Source of the DNA: JAVBSC01 sp031547305
GTDB taxonomy: Bacteria; Desulfobacterota; Desulfovibrionia; Desulfovibrionales; Desulfovibrionaceae
Length of the DNA stretch: 10,508 nucleotides
NCBI GenBank assembly: GCA_031547305.1
Contig: JAVBSC010000023.1
Span: 1-10,508, forward strand
Direction: 5' to 3'
Positions 1 to 6,062 of the stretch are shown in pieces. The translations under genes were made by a program, and so were the position numbers. How positions within the stretch are numbered: the first letter of the stretch is position 1; each line of letters begins with the position of its first letter. The notes under the pieces were generated by a model, which ran no database searches, was not told the DNA's origin, and saw only the letters and a program-made list of their open reading frames with translations.

Positions 1-246
1 ACTACCGGCATAACACAACTCAATCTTAAAAATGTGACCATCAACAGAGGAAGATGGTTAACCATCCTGCCTGAAGCGGGCTATTGGGAGAATGCCCAGG
101 TCAGTGGCCCTATTGAGTTTGCCGACCAGGCCAAACCAACAATTCTCGGATATAATGTGTCATTCCGGAACGGAAGTCCTTGGGCACCCGGACAGGCCCA
201 CACAGGCCACCAGAGAGCGCACGAAGTTCCCGATGTGAATAGTTAA
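1..246 (+). CDS. 3' end of an unrecognised protein (partial at the left edge)
   Basis: The reading frame is open from base 1 to a TAA at 244-246, giving about 81 visible residues, so the true start may lie outside the window. The visible part begins with a short alternating stretch (TTGITQLNLKNVTI), then has several aromatic and glycine residues, and ends in a polar tail rich in His, Gly and Pro. The early part is loosely like one rung of a beta-helix or carbohydrate-active surface protein, but this is a weak impression and I do not recognise the family. Base composition is AT-richer than the genes to the right. It could equally be a chance open frame or a decayed gene. Confidence 0.35.
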   Translation, partial: TTGITQLNLKNVTINRGRWLTILPEAGYWENAQVSGPIEFADQAKPTILGYNVSFRNGSPWAPGQAHTGHQRAHEVPDVNS

Positions 247-261
247 GCGGGGTAAGGAATT

Positions 262-492
262 TTGAGGACAGAGATTGCCCTAGAGGGCTTCCCGGTCAGT
301 TCATATTCTACCTGGGAAGTAAAGGGAAAGAACACATTTCAGCTTTCGGACTGGTCAAAACCTTTCAGTGTACCAAGGCCAAGTCCGAAAAGTGAACATG
401 TAAAAAAGTATGGCAGAGTAAGGATTTTTGCGGATTGCAGAAACGAGAAAAGGGAGTTTACTTTCGCAAACTCCCTTTGGGGTATCTCATAA
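262..492 (+). CDS. doubtful 76-residue ORF with TTG start
   Basis: This frame starts at a TTG with a GTAAGGA-like ribosome binding site four bases upstream, in the same frame as the preceding ORF but after two stop codons. The product is polar, with many Lys, Ser and Phe, no membrane segment and no motif I recognise. Its last 15 or so codons run through an 11-bp perfect hairpin (449-478) that is best explained as the terminator of the opposite-strand tRNA-Pro. That makes the 3' end of this ORF suspect. It may be a remnant or a chance frame in an AT-richer segment. Confidence 0.2.
   Translation: MRTEIALEGFPVSSYSTWEVKGKNTFQLSDWSKPFSVPRPSPKSEHVKKYGRVRIFADCRNEKREFTFANSLWGIS
449..478 (-). terminator. 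intrinsic terminator of tRNA-Pro
   Basis: A perfect 11-bp inverted repeat (AAAGGGAGTTT / AAACTCCCTTT) flanks an 8-base loop. On the minus strand the stem is followed by a T-rich tract (TTTTCTCGTTTC); on the plus strand what follows is G-rich. The terminator therefore serves leftward transcription, and the tRNA-Pro 3' end lies 35 bases upstream of it. Confidence 0.75.
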
Positions 493-513
493 TCTATTGA
501 ATTTGTTTGAAAA

Positions 514-590
514 TGGTCGGGATGAAAGGATTTGAACCTTCGACCCCCTGAACCCCATTCAGGTGCGCTCCCAGACTGCGCTACATCCCG
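514..590 (-). tRNA. tRNA-Pro (anticodon GGG)
   Basis: Read on the minus strand this is a 77-base tRNA with encoded CCA. Acceptor arm CGGGATG pairs with CATCCCG, the D stem is GCGC/GCGC, and the anticodon stem CCTGA/TCAGG encloses loop ATGGGGT, giving anticodon GGG. The T arm contains GGTTCAAAT, the discriminator base is A, and CCA is encoded at 514-516. All arms pair, so the gene looks functional. It has a close promoter at 603-631 and a terminator at 449-478, so it is a single-gene transcription unit. Confidence 0.97.
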
Positions 591-602
591 ACGCGAAAGG
601 GA

Positions 603-631
603 TATCTACTCAGATTAATGTCGGGAGTCAA
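603..631 (-). promoter_or_regulatory. sigma70 promoter of tRNA-Pro
   Basis: On the minus strand TTGACT (626-631) and TAGATA (603-608) are separated by exactly 17 bases. The expected start site falls about 5-7 bases before the mature tRNA 5' end at 590, a typical compact tRNA promoter. Confidence 0.8.
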
Positions 632-949
632 CCCTCGGCGGCCGATTTTTTCCTGTGTGAAAATACCGGAAAAGGGGCCGTTTTTACGCGTTCAGCCCCA
701 TGCCCAGCGCAATTGGCGGGGAATCCGGCATATTGATAGTAGTCTCCGTAATCGGCGCCATTGTTTACTCCACAGAATATAACACCTTTTTTCTTCAGCT
801 CTGATAAAAATAAGGAGTTGCGCACGGGAATGAGCCGCCTCTTCGCCTGCCGGGTATGCCGCCTCTACACGGGGCATGAACCGGGAGGGGCGTTGAGGTT
901 TTTAGCGTGGCTTGCGCGACGGGCGCGCTTAAGACAAAGGAGATGCCTT
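632..949. other. intergenic region between tRNA-Pro and the OPT transporter
   Basis: No convincing gene lies here. The OPT reading frame stays open upstream to at least 761, but the best ribosome binding site is at 936-942, so this region is read as untranslated. TATAAC at 778-783 resembles a -10 box, but I see no matching -35, so the OPT promoter is not located. Two short overlapping antisense frames occur: 684-761 on the minus strand (25 codons, GGAG six bases upstream of its ATG) and 700-804 on the plus strand (34 codons, hydrophobic, no Shine-Dalgarno). Neither is supported beyond this. Confidence 0.5.
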
Positions 950-2989
950 ATGAGCCAGAAAAACATATCCGGAACGTCGCTGGACTCGAACGGACACACG
1001 CCGGCGGAGCTTACCCTGAGGGGGATTATCCTTGGGGCGCTGATAACTGTTGTTTTCACTTCATCCAACGTCTACCTGGGGCTTAAGGTCGGGCTGACCT
1101 TTTCCTCTTCCATACCGGCGGCAGTCATTTCCATGGCTGTGCTCAGCTTTTTCGCCAGAGCGAACATTCTGGAAAACAACATGGTGCAGACGCAGGCTTC
1201 CGCCGCCGGCACGCTGTCCTCGGTCATTTTCGTGCTGCCGGCCATTCTGATGATTTCCTACTGGGGCGACTTCAAATTCTGGGAAACCATGTTGATCTGT
1301 CTTGCCGGCGGCTGCCTCGGGGTTATTTTTTCCATACCATTGCGTCGGGTGATGGTGGTTAAAAGCGCGCTCCCTTACCCGGAAGGCGTGGCCGCGGCGG
1401 AGATCCTTCTGGCCGGGCACAGCGCCGACAAAGAGCGCGAAGGCGGCGCCAAGGATATTCTCTTTGGCGGCGTGGTGGCCGCGCTGGTCAATTTTTGCGG
1501 TTCCGGCCTGCATCTTATTTCAGATAAAGCCAGTCTGTGGCTCAGCTCCGGCCGGGCAATTTTTCAGATTCCCATGGGCTTTTCCCTGGCCCTGGTCAGC
1601 GCCGGGTATCTGATGGGATTCACCGCCGGCATTGCCATGCTTATAGGAACGCTGCTGGCCTGGGGGGGCTTTGTGCCATACTTTACCGCCCATCTGCCGC
1701 AAGCGGGCGGCAATATTTCAGATATCGCCATGGGCGTCTGGTCCGGCAAGGTCCGCTTCATCGGGGCCGGCACCCTGGCCGTGGGCGCGGTCTGGACGCT
1801 TCTGACCCTGCTGCGGCCGATGCTTGAGGGTATCCGCCTTTCCTTCCGGGCCATCCGCGGCGGAAGCCACGGCGCCTCCGTGGACAGAACGGATCTGGAC
1901 ATGTCCATGCCTTCGCTCCTGGCGTTGGTGGCCTTTCTGGTGCTGGTCATGGGCGGCGCCTTTCATTCCTTTGTCAGCGCCGCTCCCATCTCGCCGCTGC
2001 TGGCCTGGGGGTTAGTGCTTTTTGCTGTTCTGGCGGCTTTTTTGATCGGCTTTTTCATTGCCGCGGCCTGCGGCTACATGGCCGGCCTTATCGGCTCATC
2101 CAACAGTCCGATTTCCGGCATCGGGATCATCGCCATCATAATTACCTCCACCTTGCTCGTTTTTCTCGACTCCGGCATGCATATCTTCGCCACTCCGGAC
2201 GGGAAAAAGTTCGGCATGGCTCTGGCCATCTTCATCACCACGGCTGTGGTCAGCGTGGCGGCCATCTCCAATGACAACCTCCAGGACTTGAAGACCGGGC
2301 AATTGGTCGGAGCGACTCCTAAAAACCAGCAGATCGCCCTGCTGATCGGCTGCGTGGTCGGCTCCATCGTAATAGCGCCTACCTTGGGGCTTTTGTATGA
2401 GGCTTACGGCTTTGCCGGCGCGGCCCTGCCCCGGCCGGGCATGAATCCGGCGGACGTGCTTTCCGCCCCCCAGGCCACGCTTATGATGACTGTGACCCAG
2501 GGCATTTTTGGGCACAACCTGGACTGGAGCATGCTTGGCATCGGCCTGCTGGTCGGGGCTATAGTCATCGGCGTGGACGCGGTCCTTTACAAGAGGGGCT
2601 GCGGCATGCGCATTCCGGCTCTGGCCGTCGGCCTGGGAATTTATCTGCCGCCTACCATACCGGCCGCCATCATCATAGGCTCGCTCCTGAGCGTGGCGGT
2701 GAACAGGGGCCTTAAAGCCAGGGACGCGCGCCAGAACACCTCCAGGGCGGAGAACAACAAACGCGGGGTGCTCATTGCCTCCGGGTTCATTGTGGGCGAA
2801 AGCCTGATGGGGGTCGCTCTGGCGATTCTGATTCTGGCGAGCCTTTATCTGGGCCACGGCGATTCGCCTCTGAGCCTTGAACCGTCGCTTACGTCGCTGT
2901 TGGGCGGCAACTTCGCCGCCATACAAGAGGCGGGCGGGCTGTTGGTCTTTGTCGTGGCGTGCGGCGTGTTTTATAAAAAATCCATCTAA
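950..2989 (+). CDS. OPT-family oligopeptide/metal-chelate transporter
   Basis: This 679-residue integral membrane protein belongs to the OPT superfamily, whose members import oligopeptides or metal chelates by proton-coupled secondary transport. The exact substrate cannot be read from the sequence. Family hallmarks of the prokaryotic branch are present: GLKVGLTF near residue 45, QTQASAAGTL, YPEG at 143-146, GSSNSPISGIG at 382-392, NDNLQDLKTGQLVGATP at 441-457 and GLGIYLPP at 561-568. Hydrophobic helices fill most of the length, and a loop around residues 310-325 is polar. I chose the ATG at 950 because AAAGGAG lies seven bases upstream; the frame stays open to 761, and an ATG at 830 is an alternative with a poorer site. 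It stands alone and runs convergently into the permease gene. Confidence 0.93.
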   Translation: MSQKNISGTSLDSNGHTPAELTLRGIILGALITVVFTSSNVYLGLKVGLTFSSSIPAAVISMAVLSFFARANILENNMVQTQASAAGTLSSVIFVLPAILMISYWGDFKFWETMLICLAGGCLGVIFSIPLRRVMVVKSALPYPEGVAAAEILLAGHSADKEREGGAKDILFGGVVAALVNFCGSGLHLISDKASLWLSSGRAIFQIPMGFSLALVSAGYLMGFTAGIAMLIGTLLAWGGFVPYFTAHLPQAGGNISDIAMGVWSGKVRFIGAGTLAVGAVWTLLTLLRPMLEGIRLSFRAIRGGSHGASVDRTDLDMSMPSLLALVAFLVLVMGGAFHSFVSAAPISPLLAWGLVLFAVLAAFLIGFFIAAACGYMAGLIGSSNSPISGIGIIAIIITSTLLVFLDSGMHIFATPDGKKFGMALAIFITTAVVSVAAISNDNLQDLKTGQLVGATPKNQQIALLIGCVVGSIVIAPTLGLLYEAYGFAGAALPRPGMNPADVLSAPQATLMMTVTQGIFGHNLDWSMLGIGLLVGAIVIGVDAVLYKRGCGMRIPALAVGLGIYLPPTIPAAIIIGSLLSVAVNRGLKARDARQNTSRAENNKRGVLIASGFIVGESLMGVALAILILASLYLGHGDSPLSLEPSLTSLLGGNFAAIQEAGGLLVFVVACGVFYKKSI

Positions 2990-3024
2990 AATGACCGCTC
3001 CGGGCGTCTCAAGCCAATGATATG

Positions 3025-3056
3025 AAACAGGCCTCGTTTTTCAAGCGGGGCCTGTT
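3025..3056. terminator. hairpin between convergent OPT and permease genes
   Basis: A 12-bp stem with one G-T pair (AAACAGGCCTCG / CGGGGCCTGTTT) surrounds a 9-base loop. It is the first of two tandem hairpins after the OPT stop at 2989. The T-run is short on both strands, so it may work as a weak bidirectional terminator or as 3'-end protection of either mRNA. Confidence 0.6.
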
Positions 3057-3066
3057 TGCATATGCC

Positions 3067-3102
3067 AAGCGGCGGGTTTCAACCCGCCTGCTTCTTTTTT
3101 TT
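3067..3102 (+). terminator. intrinsic terminator for OPT, embedded in the opposing permease gene
   Basis: GGCGGGT / ACCCGCC (3071-3077 and 3082-3088) form a tight stem with tetraloop TTCA. The stem is extended by AAGC/GCTT with a one-base bulge and followed by CTTTTTTTT on the plus strand. The T-run and right arm are the last codons (Lys-rich C-terminus and stop) of the minus-strand permease, so the terminator overlaps the coding sequence of the convergent gene. Confidence 0.75.
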
Positions 3103-4458
3103 AAGGCGATACCCCAGCCAAACAAAAGCTATCCAGACCGGGGCGAGCAGCACGGCCACGCCCTTGCCGATCAGCGCCAGAATGCCGAGCACCAGAACTA
3201 TGAAGGCCAGGCACAGGTAGTTGCTCCACGGGTGCCAGAAGGACTTGAAATACAGGCTTTCCCCGGCGCGCGTCTTGGCGGCGCGGAATTTAAGGTGAGT
3301 CAGGCTGATTACGGCCCAGTTGATGACCAAAGCGCTTATGGTCAGAGACATGAGCACGCCCAAGGCCGCCCTGGGCATGAAATAATTGAGGATCACGCCC
3401 AGCAGAGTCGCGCCGGAAGACACCAGCAGAGCGTAAACCGGAACGCCGCGCGCGCTCACGGCTTTAAAGGAAGCCGGCGCGTTGCCCTGGATGGCCAGGC
3501 CGTAGAGCATCCGGCTGTTGCAGTACACGCAGCTGTTGTAGACGGAAAGCGCGGCCGTGAGCACTACAAAGTTAAGCACATGGGCGGCCGAAGGTATGCC
3601 GATGACGTTGAATATCTGCACAAAGGGGCTGCTGGACATGGCTTCCGCCCAGTGCTCCACATCCACATCCGCGCCGAGTTTGTTCCAGGGGTGCAGGCAG
3701 AGCAGCACCGTGAGCGCGCCGATGTAAAAGATCAGGATGCGGTAGATGACCTGGTTCACGGCCTTGGGAATGGTCAGGCGCGGGTTGTCGGTTTCCGCGG
3801 CCGCAATGCCCACCAGCTCCAGGCCGCCAAAGGAGAACGAGACCACGGCCAGGGCGATGATCGTGCCGCCAAAGCCTTTTGGGAAAAACCCGCCGTATTG
3901 CCACAAGTTTCTTACGCCGGCTTCCGCCCCGCCCTGGCCGCTGAAGAGCAAAAACGCGCCCAGCAGGATCATGGCGATGATGGCCGTTACCTTGATGGAG
4001 GCGAACCAAAATTCCATTTCGCCGAACACGCCCACCTGGGCCATGTTGATGACGCTGATGAGCAGGAAGAAGAACGCGGTGGTCTGCCACGGCTCGATGA
4101 ACGGGAACCAGTAGCGCACGTAAACGGCCACGGCCGTCAGTTCCGACATGCCCACAAGCACGTAGAGGACCCAGTAATTCCAGCCGGAGAGCAGGCCGGG
4201 AAAATCCCCCCAGTATTTGTGGGCCAGGTTGCTGAAGGAGCCGGCAACCGGCTCCTGGGCCATCATCTCGCCCAGTTGGCGCATGATTAAAAAAGCTATG
4301 AACCCGCCCACAGCGTAGCTGATAATGACTGACGGCCCGGCCATTTGAATGGTGCTGGCGGAGCCGAGAAAAAGGCCGGTGCCCACAGCTCCGCCCAGGG
4401 CTATCAACTGGACGTGTCTGTTCTTTAAGGAGCGTTTTAATTGCGGGGATGTACTCAT
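3079..4458 (-). CDS. APC-superfamily aromatic amino acid permease (PheP/AroP-like)
   Basis: This 459-residue cytoplasmic-membrane protein is an amino acid:proton symporter of the AAT family in the APC superfamily. It closely follows what I recall of E. coli PheP and AroP along its length: LKNRHVQLIALGGAVGTGLFLG at residues 11-32, FLIMRQLGEM, SGWNYWVLYVLVGMSELTA, FSFGGLELVGI, IPKAVNQVIYRILIFYIG, LSVYNSCVYCNSRMLYGLA and the C-terminal NYLCLAF. Twelve membrane helices are expected. Phenylalanine or general aromatic uptake is inferred from similarity; the specificity could differ. Compared with my memory of PheP there are about ten extra residues before SSPFVQIF. The ATG at 4458 matches the family N-terminus but has only a poor Shine-Dalgarno (AAGAAA). 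The frame is open to 4746, and an in-frame ATG at about 4558 is an alternative. The C-terminus (KKKKQAG) overlaps the OPT terminator. Confidence 0.92.
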   Translation of the reverse strand: MSTSPQLKRSLKNRHVQLIALGGAVGTGLFLGSASTIQMAGPSVIISYAVGGFIAFLIMRQLGEMMAQEPVAGSFSNLAHKYWGDFPGLLSGWNYWVLYVLVGMSELTAVAVYVRYWFPFIEPWQTTAFFFLLISVINMAQVGVFGEMEFWFASIKVTAIIAMILLGAFLLFSGQGGAEAGVRNLWQYGGFFPKGFGGTIIALAVVSFSFGGLELVGIAAAETDNPRLTIPKAVNQVIYRILIFYIGALTVLLCLHPWNKLGADVDVEHWAEAMSSSPFVQIFNVIGIPSAAHVLNFVVLTAALSVYNSCVYCNSRMLYGLAIQGNAPASFKAVSARGVPVYALLVSSGATLLGVILNYFMPRAALGVLMSLTISALVINWAVISLTHLKFRAAKTRAGESLYFKSFWHPWSNYLCLAFIVLVLGILALIGKGVAVLLAPVWIAFVWLGYRLKKKKQAG

Positions 4459-4516
4459 GTTGATTTCTTGTTTCGTTGAGGTGAATGGATTGGGCAAGAT
4501 ACCACAATCCGCCTCT

Positions 4517-4543
4517 CCCGCAAGAGTATGAAAACCTTGCGGG
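4517..4543 (-). promoter_or_regulatory. hairpin in the permease mRNA leader
   Basis: A perfect 8-bp inverted repeat (CCCGCAAG / CTTGCGGG) with an 11-base loop lies 59 bases upstream of the permease ATG, downstream of its proposed -10 box. No T-run follows on the minus strand, so it is not an intrinsic terminator. A role in translation control or mRNA stability is possible but unproven. Confidence 0.4.
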
Positions 4544-4599
4544 AATGAGAAAGGCATGCCCTTGCCGCTCCGTGCGCGTCGCAGCAGATAACACCATGG

Positions 4600-4627
4600 A
4601 TTATATGGATGAAATTTTTCTAAAGAA
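4600..4627 (-). promoter_or_regulatory. candidate permease promoter
   Basis: A perfect TATAAT (4600-4605, minus strand) is preceded at 16 bases by a weak TTCTTT (4622-4627). The start site would be near 4593, giving a leader of about 135 bases before the ATG at 4458. The poor -35 hints that an activator may be needed, but no binding site is identified. Confidence 0.4.
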
Positions 4628-4686
4628 TAACCCGCCAGGTCCGCCGGAGAGTCGTTAAGGAAAGACTCCGGGGCCGGGCGGGTTAT
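4627..4686. repeat. 60-nt imperfect inverted repeat between ferritin and permease
   Basis: The outer arms ATAACCCGCC (4627-4636) and GGCGGGTTAT (4677-4686) pair perfectly over 10 bp. The inner arms CCGGA-GTC and GACTCCGG pair with a two-base bulge around a loop of about ten bases. On the minus strand the stem is followed by TTCTTTAGAAAAATTT, so it could be a late terminator for ferritin. It abuts the proposed permease promoter. A small mobile or repetitive hairpin element is the alternative. Confidence 0.55.
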
Positions 4687-4745
4687 ATGCGTTACCGGCG
4701 GAAGCGCGGGTACGCGGTCCGCGCTTTGATAAGAGCAAATAAACA

Positions 4746-4841
4746 TTGAAAATATTTATTTGCTCTGGCGGCGGAAACCGCCGTCCGCCGCGCAGGCGTG
4801 GGCGAAACTTGTTTCGCTGTTAAGCGCCGGAGCGAGCGTCT
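4746..4841. repeat. dispersed intergenic repeat, copy A
   Basis: This segment between the permease and ferritin genes matches 10004-10091 in direct orientation. Over the core, beginning GCTCTGGCGGCGGAAACCGCC, I count about six mismatches in some 70 bases plus a 7-base insertion (around 4783-4789) relative to copy B. It contains small hairpins: GGCGG/CCGCC, and GCGAAAC/GTTTCGC, which is perfect here and degraded in copy B. It ends about 15 bases after the ferritin stop codon, as read on the minus strand. Confidence 0.85.
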
Positions 4842-4856
4842 AAAGGTTAACAGGCT

Positions 4857-5375
4857 CTAATCCGCGGCCGGAGCGGCCGGAAGCGTAAATACACGGGTGG
4901 CCAGTTCGCGGTCCAGCATCAGCAGGCCCTGGCCTTCGCCTTTGATCAGCTTAAGCTGGCCGACCAGGTCGGTGAAGTTTTCTTCTTCCTCCACCTGCTC
5001 GGTCACAAACCATTGCAAAAAGACCGTGGAGGCGTGGTCTTTTTCCTTCATGGCCAGGTCCACAAGGTTATTGATGCGCGAAGACACGAATTTTTCATGC
5101 TTCAGGCCTTCTTCCAGCACGGCCAGGGCGCTTTTCCAGGCGCTGGGCGGCTCGTCCAGGGCCTTTATGGTGGCGCGGCCGCCCCTGGCGATCACGTAAT
5201 CAAACATTTTTTCCGCATGAAAAAGCTCTTCCTTGTACTGGGCCTTCATCCATTTGGCAAAGCCGCCCAGGCCCAGATCGGAAAAATAGGCGGACATGGC
5301 CAGGTAAAGGTTGGCGGAATACAACTCGTAGTTTATCTGTTCATTGATTGCATCCAAAACTTTAGATTGAGCCAT
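4857..5375 (-). CDS. ftnA: ferritin (non-haem, bacterial FtnA type)
   Basis: This 172-residue cytoplasmic iron-storage protein oxidises Fe(II) and stores it as a ferric mineral inside a 24-subunit shell. The ferroxidase residues of bacterial ferritins are at the expected positions: Glu17, Tyr24, Glu50, His53, Glu94, Glu126, Gln127 and Glu130. The N-terminus INEQINYELYSANLYL and the motif YKEELFHAEKM are classic for the family, and no haem-binding bacterioferritin signature is evident. Length is normal; the last few residues (LPAAPAAD) form a short tail. The ATG at 5375 has CAGGAG about seven bases upstream. The gene is divergent from the zinc-ribbon gene and has a good promoter at 5428-5455. 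Confidence 0.95.
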   Translation of the reverse strand: MAQSKVLDAINEQINYELYSANLYLAMSAYFSDLGLGGFAKWMKAQYKEELFHAEKMFDYVIARGGRATIKALDEPPSAWKSALAVLEEGLKHEKFVSSRINNLVDLAMKEKDHASTVFLQWFVTEQVEEEENFTDLVGQLKLIKGEGQGLLMLDRELATRVFTLPAAPAAD

Positions 5376-5427
5376 GGTAAACTCCTGTTAGCATAAGGTG
5401 TAAAAAAATATAACCTTAACTGTGTTT

Positions 5428-5455
5428 AGTATAAGGGTTTTTCAGAACCTTACAA
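5428..5455 (-). promoter_or_regulatory. ferritin promoter with possible operator
   Basis: On the minus strand TTGTAA (5450-5455) and TATACT (5428-5433) are 16 bases apart, with a start site near 5421 and a leader of about 45 bases. The spacer holds a quasi-palindrome, AAGGTT-CTGAAA-AACCCTT, and a further TAAGGTT copy lies just downstream of the -10 box (5412-5419). These repeated half-sites may bind an iron- or redox-responsive repressor; none matches a consensus I can name with confidence. Confidence 0.55.
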
Positions 5456-5523
5456 GCTTTTTTCCTCCTTGCCCCGAGCGGGAAATGCGGTTATTTAAGG
5501 CCTTGCGTTTTAAGGAGCGTTTT

Positions 5524-5736
5524 ATGCTTGATTACTCTTTTGCCGCGCCGCGCCGCGCTCAGACCACCATGCCCTGCAAAAAATGCGGCCGTCCGGTGCT
5601 GATCGCCCGCACCTGCCACGAGGTGACCCTGCACTGCGAAGCTTGCCGTAAAGATTACCGGGTTCAGGATTATTTGCCGGAAATGGATGAGGCAATGGAA
5701 AGTTTTATGGAAAATGTAAACTGCGATCGCGTTTAA
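5524..5736 (+). CDS. small dual-CXXC zinc-ribbon-like protein
   Basis: This 70-residue soluble protein has two CXXC knuckles, CKKC at residues 18-21 and CEAC at 38-41, separated by 16 residues, with a further Cys at 31 in ARTCHEVTLHCEAC. It ends in an acidic Glu/Met-rich tail. The arrangement is that of a zinc ribbon and resembles the small dual-CXXC proteins, some of them selenoproteins, that I associate with Desulfovibrionaceae. Here every position is Cys and no in-frame TGA occurs before the stop. The ATG at 5524 has AAGGAG with an ideal spacing; the frame is open upstream to 5422 but that part has no comparable site. The function is unknown; metal binding or a redox role is inferred. It is divergent from ferritin with about 150 bases between starts. 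Confidence 0.8.
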   Translation: MLDYSFAAPRRAQTTMPCKKCGRPVLIARTCHEVTLHCEACRKDYRVQDYLPEMDEAMESFMENVNCDRV

Positions 5737-5808
5737 AGCGTAAGTGAAACAAGCCTTTCCTTTACGTGGGCGCATGAAATGAAATCGTATTTTTCAGGTT
5801 TGGCGGCA

Positions 5809-5837
5809 TTGCTATTATCAGTCGCTCTGACTATATA
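5809..5837 (+). promoter_or_regulatory. candidate promoter of the HD-GYP regulator
   Basis: TTGCTA (5809-5814) and TATATA (5832-5837) are spaced by 17 bases. Transcription would start near 5844, giving a leader of about 220 bases that contains the 5996-6011 palindrome. Confidence 0.45.
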
Positions 5838-5995
5838 TGATGGGTTGGAGTTGCGGAAAATTTCGCGCCTACTTCCGTTCCGCCAGAGGGACGGCGCGGC
5901 GACCGTGGGCCTGGGCGGGCGGCGGACCGGGCTTTTTCCCGTGGGCATAGCAACAGCGTTGCGCGGGTTTGCGGGTTCGCATATACGAAATATCT

Positions 5996-6011
5996 GCCGG
6001 GAATTCCCGGC
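5996..6011. repeat. perfect 16-bp palindrome in the HD-GYP leader
   Basis: GCCGGGAATTCCCGGC is fully self-complementary with no loop and lies about 50 bases before the GTG start. Such a loopless palindrome fits a homodimer-binding site better than an RNA hairpin. No protein partner is identified. Confidence 0.5.
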
Positions 6012-6062
6012 TTTCGCGCCTGGGGCGTTCAGCGGAGCCCGGTTGGCGTTGTGGAGGTCTTT

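Larger units (their letters stand above)
5737..6062. other. intergenic region upstream of the HD-GYP regulator
   Basis: No convincing gene is present. A 106-codon frame (5779-6099) starts with a hydrophobic, signal-like stretch, but it lacks a ribosome binding site, becomes Arg/Gly-rich and overlaps the start of the regulator gene, so I treat it as non-coding. The region holds a candidate promoter (5809-5837) and a perfect 16-bp palindrome (5996-6011). I searched for a cyclic-di-GMP riboswitch core and did not see one. Confidence 0.5.

Noticed and set aside
761..949. 63-residue N-terminal extension of the OPT transporter
   Set aside because: The ATG at 950 has a strong AAAGGAG at ideal spacing, and the extension is Arg-rich with no resemblance to OPT N-termini.
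3022..4290. 422-codon plus-strand frame opposite the permease
   Set aside because: It is rich in His, Gly, Gln and Ala as expected of an antisense shadow, and it runs through the terminator hairpins; the minus-strand permease is unmistakable.
5844..6062. Cyclic-di-GMP riboswitch in the long leader of the HD-GYP gene
   Set aside because: I looked for the conserved GEMM core and tetraloop-receptor elements and did not find them; only a palindrome is evident.
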